This document shows, piece by piece, positions 53,874-59,843 of a DNA stretch of 59,843 nucleotides. Position 1 is the first letter of the stretch; every line of letters begins with the position of its first letter. Source of the stretch: Bacteroidales bacterium (lineage in GTDB: Bacteria; Bacteroidota; Bacteroidia; Bacteroidales; UBA12077); NCBI GenBank assembly GCA_027859205.1, contig JAQIBH010000016.1:1-59843 (forward strand), in the 5' to 3' direction. Both the position numbers and the translations under genes were made by a program. The notes below the pieces were generated by a model. It saw only the letters and a program-made list of their open reading frames with translations. It was not told where the DNA came from and did not search any database.

Positions 53874-54824
53874 TTATTCATTAGTAGATTTTAGAATAGG
53901 TTTTCGAGACCAAAATCCTGAAATTGCTAATCCCGAAATAATATGCCAAACGCCCCAAAGAGCGGCAATAAATGCCATTCCCCCGTTTCCATTAAATAAA
54001 TTAGGATTAAAAATTAGTACAAGCGCAAGTCCTGAATTCTGAATACCAGTTTCAATTGTTATTGTTCGTACATTATTTTTGCTTAGTTTAAAAATCTTTG
54101 CTATTGAAAATCCTGTAGAAAGAGCGAGTGCGTTATGAATTAATACAATAAGGAACACTAAATGCACGTATTTATAAAAATTCTCCCAGTTTAAAGCAAG
54201 CGCTCCGACAACGTAACTGGCAAAAATAACTATTGACGCTATTTTAATTGGTTTAACAATTTTTGATGTAATTCTTGGAAACTTATAAGAAAATATCATA
54301 CCAATAGTTAAAGGAATACCAAGTAAAATAATCATGGTTTTGAACATTTCTATTGGATCAATCTCGATAGGTATTATTAATCCCGATCCTGTAGAATATA
54401 ATGTAGAGTAAATTCCACCCCAAAATGCAAAATTTAAAGGAGTCATTATAAGAGCTGAAAAATCGGCAACAGCAGTTAAACTTACAGATAATTCGGTATT
54501 TCCTTTAGCCAAAGATGTCATGAAATTGGAGATGTTTCCACCTGGACAGGCAGCAACTAATATCATTCCAAGAGCAATACTGGGCGTAGGATTTAAAATT
54601 AGCACTAAACTTAAGGTTAAAAGTGGTAAAAGAAAAAACTGAGCCCCAATACCAATTAAAGCAGATTTTGGGTTCATAAATACTCTTTTAAATTTCTCTG
54701 TCTTAAGCTCAAGTGCAACGCCAAACATCACAAAAGCTAATGTAATATTCAGTATAAATAAACTTTCTTGATTAAAGTTTAAGCGTATATTGTCAAGTAA
54801 TTCTAATGAATCTGAAAACATCAT
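53874..54824 (-). CDS. Bile acid:sodium symporter family (BASS) protein
   Basis: This 316-residue inner-membrane protein has about ten helices. Family signs are FVMFGVALELK near residue 33, the Na+-site stretch ACPGGNISNFMTSLAKGN near residues 90-107, and IETGIQNSGLALVL near 255-268 with the E-x-G-x-Q pattern. Substrates in bacteria include pyruvate-type anions, pantoate and steroids; nothing decides here. It is transcribed 3 bases upstream of the acyltransferase gene, the pair forming a small operon. Confidence 0.9.
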   Translation of the reverse strand: MMFSDSLELLDNIRLNFNQESLFILNITLAFVMFGVALELKTEKFKRVFMNPKSALIGIGAQFFLLPLLTLSLVLILNPTPSIALGMILVAACPGGNISNFMTSLAKGNTELSVSLTAVADFSALIMTPLNFAFWGGIYSTLYSTGSGLIIPIEIDPIEMFKTMIILLGIPLTIGMIFSYKFPRITSKIVKPIKIASIVIFASYVVGALALNWENFYKYVHLVFLIVLIHNALALSTGFSIAKIFKLSKNNVRTITIETGIQNSGLALVLIFNPNLFNGNGGMAFIAALWGVWHIISGLAISGFWSRKPILKSTNE

Positions 54825-55071
54825 GCTAAGGATTAATTCGGGTAAAAATAATCATTTGAATTTAAAAAAGAAGAATGAAGTTTTATTAATCAAATTATTT
54901 TAAGTTTGATTTATAGGCTCTAAAAGTATTTTGATAATCAAATTAATTAATTTGGTCAAAAAACAAATTTCATCATCGGGTTTTTGAGTAAAGATTTATA
55001 TATTTACATTAACCTATACCACAATAGTGGACACCATCTTACTATTTAATAATCAAAACTATAGTTAAATA

Positions 55072-55500
55072 GTGAAAAACGAGCAAGTATTAAAATTAAT
55101 AGATGACATTTCTGAGGTCTTATCCTTATTAATCGTTCTAAGAAAAAAAGGAAGATTTAGGGAGGCATTGGAAAAGATTGATGAAACTTTATTGAATTAT
55201 TTTAAATTAGATGAAGATTTTATGTATTCTGTTTCGGAAGATTTTTTGGTTAATGCTTTAAAGGAAGACAGAGGTTTATCTTCGGAGCAAATGGTTTCTT
55301 TGGCAGAAATACTTAGTGAAAAAGGGGATATACTTCTTGAACAGAATAATTTACGTGAAAGTCAGGCCGTTTTAAAAAACACCTTGAAAATATATTATTT
55401 TTTAAATGAGGATCAAGATTTCTTCTCGTTTAAAAATATGAATAAAATGGTTTTAATAAATGATAAGCTGTCGAAAATAAATGTAAAAATTGAAAATTAA
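55072..55500 (+). CDS. Small helical protein of unknown function (TPR-like, possibly DUF6483)
   Basis: This 142-residue protein has no signal or membrane helix and appears all-helical. EVLSLLIVLRKKGRFREALEKIDETLLNY (residues 15-43) and EKGDILLEQNNLRESQAVLKNTLKIYYF (about 84-111) look like tetratricopeptide repeats. The pattern is like Firmicutes and Bacteroidota DUF6483 proteins, but I am not certain. The start codon is GTG. It lies alone between a divergent BASS gene and convergent pgi. Confidence 0.65.
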   Translation: MKNEQVLKLIDDISEVLSLLIVLRKKGRFREALEKIDETLLNYFKLDEDFMYSVSEDFLVNALKEDRGLSSEQMVSLAEILSEKGDILLEQNNLRESQAVLKNTLKIYYFLNEDQDFFSFKNMNKMVLINDKLSKINVKIEN

Positions 55501-55530
55501 TTACTTTACTTATTTCTGGAAATAACAGTT

Positions 55531-56877
55531 TTATGAATTAAGTTTTTTCTTTATTTCAATACTTTCTTCTTCAAAACCAGGCTTTTCTAAAAGGGCAAAC
55601 ATATTTTTCTTATATGCTTCAACTCCTGGCTGATCAAATGGATTTATTTCCAACAAATAACCACTTATAGCACAGGCTTTCTCAAAAAAGTATAGGAGTT
55701 CACCTAAATAATACTCATTTATTTCAGGTAATGTAATTTTGATGTTCGGAACATTTCCGTCAATATGAGCAAGGGTTGTTCCCAATTCGGCCATTTTATT
55801 TACATAGTCAATTGGTTTTCCTGCAAGATAATTTAACTTGTCAAAGTTATCGTCATCATTAGGAATTTGCAGATTGAATTTTGTTTTTTCAACCGATATA
55901 ACTGTTTCAAATATATTTCGCAATCCTTCCTGTACATATTGACCCATTGAGTGAAGATCCGTGGTAAAACTTACGCTTGCAGGGAAAATGCCTTTATTTT
56001 CTTTCCCTTCGCTTTCGCCAAATAACTGTTTCCACCATTCTGCAATGTAATTTAATTTGGGATTGTAATTCGTAAGTATTTCAATAGTTTTATTCTTAGA
56101 ATATAAAGCGTGCCTTATTGCTGCATATTTATAAACAGGATTGCTGTTAAACGTATCGTTCTGGGATAATTCAAGCATTGATTTTGCTCCTGCAATGATT
56201 TCTTCAATATTGAATCCTGCACATGCAATTGGGAGTAATCCAACTGGAGTTAATACAGAATATCGACCACCAATGTCATCATTAATTATAAATGATTTGT
56301 AGTCTTCCTTATTGGTTAATTCTCTTAAAGCACCTTTTGAAGCATCTGTAATTGCAACGATTCTTGCGGCAGCTTCTTTGTTACCAAATCTTTTTTCAAG
56401 ATCTTTTCTTAATAAACGAAAGGCTATAGCAGGTTCGGTTGTAATACCTGATTTTGAAATGACTATAAGTGAATATTTTTTATCTTTTAAATATTCTAAA
56501 AGCTCGTAATAATAATCTTCCGATAAGTTTTGACCAGCAAAAAGGATTTGTGAATTATTTTTGTCATGTTTTAAGTGATCAAATTGACCGGATAATGCAT
56601 CAATAATAGATTTAGCTCCAAGATAAGAACCTCCAATTCCAATTACCACAATTATTTCTGAGATATTTCTCAGCTTAGTTCCAGTTTCATTAATGTCAGC
56701 AATTTGATCTTTCGAAATATTTTCTGGTAAGTTTAACCAACCTAGAAAGTCATTTCCTTTTCCTGTTTTATTTTCTAATTGCTTATTCTGATCTTTAACA
56801 AGTTTATCATAACTCTTAAAATCATCCTGGTTAAGAAATGGTAGTGCATTTTTTAAATCAACTTGAATGTGTTTCAT
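55531..56877 (-). CDS. pgi: Glucose-6-phosphate isomerase
   Basis: This protein of about 448 residues interconverts glucose-6-phosphate and fructose-6-phosphate. PGI signatures are VVIGIGGSYLGAKSIIDAL (near residue 75), ISKSGITTEPAIAFRLL (near 137) and GGRYSVLTPVGLLPIACAG (near 200). The end part has QPGVEAYKKNMF. The size is that of the short bacterial type. The ATG at 56877 is taken rather than a TTG at 56886. It is the last gene of lysS-gpsA-pgi. Confidence 0.97.
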   Translation of the reverse strand: MKHIQVDLKNALPFLNQDDFKSYDKLVKDQNKQLENKTGKGNDFLGWLNLPENISKDQIADINETGTKLRNISEIIVVIGIGGSYLGAKSIIDALSGQFDHLKHDKNNSQILFAGQNLSEDYYYELLEYLKDKKYSLIVISKSGITTEPAIAFRLLRKDLEKRFGNKEAAARIVAITDASKGALRELTNKEDYKSFIINDDIGGRYSVLTPVGLLPIACAGFNIEEIIAGAKSMLELSQNDTFNSNPVYKYAAIRHALYSKNKTIEILTNYNPKLNYIAEWWKQLFGESEGKENKGIFPASVSFTTDLHSMGQYVQEGLRNIFETVISVEKTKFNLQIPNDDDNFDKLNYLAGKPIDYVNKMAELGTTLAHIDGNVPNIKITLPEINEYYLGELLYFFEKACAISGYLLEINPFDQPGVEAYKKNMFALLEKPGFEEESIEIKKKLNS

Positions 56878-56897
56878 GACAAACAATGTATTTTGGT

Positions 56898-57893
56898 TTA
56901 TCGAAGGTTTTCAGTTAATATTTTTATTTCAATAGACGGAGAGATTTTTTCATACAAAATATTATACACCGCTTCAGTAATTGGCATATTTACTTTATAC
57001 TTTTTATTTATCTCATAAATTGATTTAACGGCATAATAACCTTCAGCAATCATATTCATTTCTAATTGAGCTGATTTTACAGAATATCCTTTGCCAATCA
57101 TATTACCAAAAGTTCTATTTCTGCTAAATTGCGAATAAGCTGTAACCATTAAATCACCAAGGTAAGCAGAGCTTTTTATATCACGTGTAATTGGATGCAC
57201 AACATCAACAAAACGTTTAATTTCTTGTATGGCATTTGATATAAGAACGGCATTAAAATTATCACCATAGCCTAAACCATGACAAATACCTGCGGCAACA
57301 GCAAATACATTTTTTAAAACAGAAGAATATTCAGTGCCGTAAATATCATCAGAGATACTTGTTTTTATATAAAATGTACTAAGCATGTCGGCAATTAGAC
57401 GTGCATTTTTTAAATTTTTCGAAGCAATTGTTAAATAGGATAATCTTTCCAGAGCTACCTCCTCGGCATGGCAAGGTCCTGCTATTACAGCAATTGATTC
57501 CAGAGGAACATTGTAATGTTGATTAAAAAATTCTGCAATTATTAAATTTTCCTCCGGCACTAGACCTTTTATTGCTGATACTATAATCTTATCACTAAGA
57601 TCAACTGAAAGATTATGTAAAGCATTTTTTAAAAAGGCTGAAGGTATTGCAAAAATTAAAATGTCAGCATTTTCAACGGCTTTACTTAAATCATTAAAAA
57701 GTGTTATTTTTTCAGTGTTGAGAGAAACAGAGCTTAAATAAAAGTTATTGCGTTTGTGTTGCTTTATAAATTTAATTTTTTCAGTACTTCTCATGTACCA
57801 GTTAATTTCATCAAGGTTTTCGAGAAGCATTTTAATAATTGCTGTGGCCCAGCTTCCTCCACCTAAAATTGCTACTTTTGGTTTTTGATTCAT
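56898..57893 (-). CDS. gpsA: Glycerol-3-phosphate dehydrogenase [NAD(P)+]
   Basis: This 331-residue enzyme reduces dihydroxyacetone phosphate to sn-glycerol-3-phosphate for phospholipid synthesis. The N-terminal dinucleotide site is LGGGSWATAIIKML (residues 10-23). SAIKGL near 105, GPCHAEEVA near 140 and the catalytic Lys segment EYSSVLKNVFAVAAGICHGLGYGDN near 187-211 mark the family; MIAEGYYAVKSI is at the C-terminus. It lies 5 bases after lysS and 11-20 before pgi. Confidence 0.96.
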   Translation of the reverse strand: MNQKPKVAILGGGSWATAIIKMLLENLDEINWYMRSTEKIKFIKQHKRNNFYLSSVSLNTEKITLFNDLSKAVENADILIFAIPSAFLKNALHNLSVDLSDKIIVSAIKGLVPEENLIIAEFFNQHYNVPLESIAVIAGPCHAEEVALERLSYLTIASKNLKNARLIADMLSTFYIKTSISDDIYGTEYSSVLKNVFAVAAGICHGLGYGDNFNAVLISNAIQEIKRFVDVVHPITRDIKSSAYLGDLMVTAYSQFSRNRTFGNMIGKGYSVKSAQLEMNMIAEGYYAVKSIYEINKKYKVNMPITEAVYNILYEKISPSIEIKILTENLR

Positions 57894-57898
57894 ATGGA

Positions 57899-59629
57899 TT
57901 ATTTTATATTTTCAATCCAATTTTTTACATCATCTTGACTTGGGTTTTGTAATCCCAATTTATGTTTTTTATTTGTTCCACACAACTTTTGATGTAATCC
58001 ACCAGGACTAGTTTCCTTAAGGCTCGAAACAGTTACATATCCTGCCTTTTGAATTATCGGAATCCATTCTTCCGGTATTCCTATTTCTGTATAGCTTGAA
58101 TTATCATCTTTTAGAGCTTTCTTTTCTGGGCGCATTTGTGGAAAGAATAGGACATCTTGAATTGAGTTTGAATTTGTCATAATCATTGCTAAACGGTCAA
58201 TTCCAATCCCTAATCCCGAGGTTGGCGGCATGCCATATTCTATTGAGCGTAAGAAGTCCTCGTCAAGTACCATAGCTTCTTCATCACCACGCTTGCCAAG
58301 TACTAATTGTTCTTCAAATCGTTCACGCTGATCAATAGGGTCGTTTAACTCAGAATATGCATTACAAATTTCTTTACCATTGCAAATTGCTTCGAATCGC
58401 TCAACTAAACCATCAACACTGCGATGTTTTTTTGCCAAAGGCGACATTTCTATAGGATAATCAGTAATAAAAGTTGGTTGAATAAGCTTTGATTCACACA
58501 TCTCTCCGAAAATCTCATCAATTAGTTTTCCCTTACCCATTGTTTCATCAACTGGAACCTTAAGCTTGTTTGCTGTTGCAAGAAGTTCTTTTTCATCCAT
58601 TGTAGATATATCTATTCCGGTAAATTCCTGAATAGCCTCAAACATAGTAATTCGTTTCCATGGACGTTTAAAATTAATTACATTCTCGCCAACTTGAACC
58701 TCTGTTTCTCCGTGAATATCTAATGCAATTTTCTCGACCATTTCTTCAACGGTATCCATCATCCAATTGTAATCCTTATAAGCTACATAAAGTTCCATTT
58801 GTGTAAACTCAGGATTATGGAAACGACTCATTCCTTCGTTCCGGAAATCTTTTGCAAATTCGTAAACACCATCAAAACCACCAACAATTAATCTTTTTAA
58901 ATAAAGTTCATTTGCAATTCTTAAATATAATGTTTGGTCTAATGTGTTATGATATGTTTTAAAAGGACGGGCTGCTGCACCACCATACAAAGGTTGTAAA
59001 ACAGGAGTTTCAACTTCCAAATAACCTTTGCCATTTAAATATTCTCGCATCGAGTTTGTAAGTTTTGTTCTTTTAACAAAAACCTCTTTTACATTTGGAT
59101 TCACTATTAAATCCAAATGGCGTTGACGATATCTTTGATCCAGATCAGAAAAAGCATCATATATTTTTCCATCCTTTTCTTTAACAATAGGTAAAGGTCT
59201 AATAGATTTACTTAGAATTGTAAACTCAGCAACATTCACTGAGATTTCTCCAACTTTTGTTATAAAAACATTTCCTTTAACACCAATAATATCACCAATA
59301 TCAAGAAGTTTCTTAAATACAGTATTGTACAATGTTTTATCTTCATTAGGACAAATATTGTCTCGTTTGAAGTAAACCTGAATTTTACCACCGTTATCTT
59401 GTAACTCCACAAATGAAGCGCTTCCCATTATTCTTCTTTTCATTATTCTTCCGGCAATAGTAACCTCTTGGAAATTATTTTTTTCCGGATCGAATTTAGT
59501 AAGGATCTCCTTTGATGAAGCATTTATCTCATATTTTGCAGCCGGGTACGGATCGATTCCCAATTTTCTCAGCTCTTCTAACGATTGTCTGCGAATGATT
59601 TCCTGTTCGCTTAATTCCAAATTCACCAT
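57899..59629 (-). CDS. lysS: Lysine--tRNA ligase (class II)
   Basis: This 576-residue enzyme charges tRNA-Lys. The OB-fold anticodon domain is at about residues 55-140 ([22 protein letters not shown]). Class II motif 2 is [20 protein letters not shown] near 260, and motif 3 is [15 protein letters not shown] near 480. After about residue 515 there is an extension of some 60 residues typical of Bacteroidota. It is the first gene of the operon with gpsA and pgi, with a good promoter just upstream. Confidence 0.97.
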   Translation of the reverse strand: MVNLELSEQEIIRRQSLEELRKLGIDPYPAAKYEINASSKEILTKFDPEKNNFQEVTIAGRIMKRRIMGSASFVELQDNGGKIQVYFKRDNICPNEDKTLYNTVFKKLLDIGDIIGVKGNVFITKVGEISVNVAEFTILSKSIRPLPIVKEKDGKIYDAFSDLDQRYRQRHLDLIVNPNVKEVFVKRTKLTNSMREYLNGKGYLEVETPVLQPLYGGAAARPFKTYHNTLDQTLYLRIANELYLKRLIVGGFDGVYEFAKDFRNEGMSRFHNPEFTQMELYVAYKDYNWMMDTVEEMVEKIALDIHGETEVQVGENVINFKRPWKRITMFEAIQEFTGIDISTMDEKELLATANKLKVPVDETMGKGKLIDEIFGEMCESKLIQPTFITDYPIEMSPLAKKHRSVDGLVERFEAICNGKEICNAYSELNDPIDQRERFEEQLVLGKRGDEEAMVLDEDFLRSIEYGMPPTSGLGIGIDRLAMIMTNSNSIQDVLFFPQMRPEKKALKDDNSSYTEIGIPEEWIPIIQKAGYVTVSSLKETSPGGLHQKLCGTNKKHKLGLQNPSQDDVKNWIENIK

Positions 59630-59664
59630 ACAAATTAATAATTTACATTTTTCAAAAAACAGTG

Positions 59665-59672
59665 CAAAGATA
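59665..59672 (-). promoter_or_regulatory. -7 promoter element of lysS
   Basis: On the minus strand the sequence is TATCTTTG, a match to TAnnTTTG, 35 bases upstream of the lysS start. No clear -33 box stands at the right distance. Confidence 0.4.
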
Positions 59673-59723
59673 AGATTAAATACTAACTTATAAGGATAAG
59701 TGCATTAATTGAAATTAAATAAC

Positions 59724-59742
59724 ATCACTAGCATCCGAAAGT
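59724..59742 (-). repeat. 19-bp dispersed repeat, copy 2
   Basis: This is the exact reverse complement of the sequence at 99-117. It lies 62 bases upstream of the partial gene at the right edge, in the region divergent from lysS. Confidence 0.7.
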
Positions 59743-59804
59743 CGGGATATTAAAAAGCCCTCAGAATCTTGTATTTTTGAGTTTGACAAAAAACTTTATA
59801 AAAT

Positions 59805-59843
59805 ATGGGACTCTTCAGGCGAAACAAAAATAACAATAAACCA
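59805..59843 (+). CDS. Partial gene cut by the right edge
   Basis: An ATG opens a frame reading MGLFRRNKNNNKP that runs off the window. Only 13 codons are visible, too few for identification. The basic, Asn-rich start gives no clue about localisation. The divergent position against lysS supports it as a real start. Confidence 0.4.
   Translation, partial: MGLFRRNKNNNKP

Noticed and set aside
1-59843. CRISPR arrays, prophage, integron or transposase genes
   Set aside because: No regularly spaced repeats and no integrase, transposase, capsid or restriction genes among the translations; gene content is that of a core chromosome.

Overview
The window reads as a core-chromosome segment of an AT-rich Bacteroidota, most likely a Bacteroidales/Marinilabiliales-type marine or sediment bacterium. 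This rests on protein families typical of the phylum: a DUF5686/carboxypeptidase-regulatory outer-membrane protein, a bifunctional nuclease carrying a UVR tail, lysyl-tRNA synthetase with a C-terminal extension, a long RodA and a long KamA-type radical SAM enzyme. Several leaders also carry the Bacteroidota -7 promoter element TAnnTTTG, and strong Shine-Dalgarno sequences are rare. A class I hybrid cluster protein and an FNR-like palindrome suggest an anaerobic or facultatively anaerobic life. I see no prophage, transposase, integrase or CRISPR array. The only mobile-looking DNA is one small hairpin repeat of about 130 bp (4461-4589) and a 19-bp sequence found once near each window end in opposite orientation.

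Layout. 1-4400 (+): bifunctional nuclease whose UVR tail is cut off by an in-frame stop, a concentrative nucleoside transporter, a cyclophilin and a saccharopine-dehydrogenase-like enzyme. 4461-10325 (mostly -): a dispersed repeat, a DUF1684 lipoprotein and a nitrosative-stress island made of two paralogous cupins flanking a YgbA-type protein, Hcp, a His-rich ferredoxin-like protein and an Rrf2-family regulator. 10491-11809 (+): thyA-folA. 11933-15624 (-): tRNA-Leu(UAG), trigger factor, ClpP and ClpX, separated by intrinsic terminators. 15780-21515 (-): kdsD-tatC-DUF5686-lptB (envelope biogenesis), then a small membrane zincin. 21754-25761 (+): recQ and an ABC-2 exporter pair. 25809-28791 (-): two small unknown genes, an OppC-like permease and a GT2 glycosyltransferase. 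28968-34755: AMMECR1-domain protein (+), then VanZ, a copper locus (CopA, CopZ-like, DUF302), a CDF-like transporter and a flippase-like membrane protein (-). 34925-39777: rsmA-mgtE (+), then a PepSY protein, a metal-rich lipoprotein and a MacB/FtsX permease (-). 39976-47196 (+): purH followed by the complete rod-shape operon mreB-mreC-mreD-mrdA-rodA. 47203-59629: KamA-like enzyme and ACP phosphodiesterase (-), a cyclic-2,3-diphosphoglycerate-synthetase-like GTPase and a secreted protein (+), PlsC-like acyltransferase and BASS transporter (-), an unknown helical protein (+) and the lysS-gpsA-pgi operon (-). A gene is cut by the right edge.

The most coherent candidate system is the nitrosative-stress island at 5618-10325. 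It combines enzymes (Hcp), a probable electron donor (the ferredoxin-like protein), an NO-associated protein of unknown role (YgbA family), two cupins and a Cys3 Rrf2 regulator whose own promoter carries an 11-1-11 palindrome with the geometry of NsrR operators. The other points of interest are the nonsense codon in the nuclease-UVR gene, a structured leader in the copper locus, a long inverted repeat before purH, and an unannotated 45-residue gene paired with a UVR-like 119-residue protein. All family names come from recognising motifs in the translations; no database search was run.
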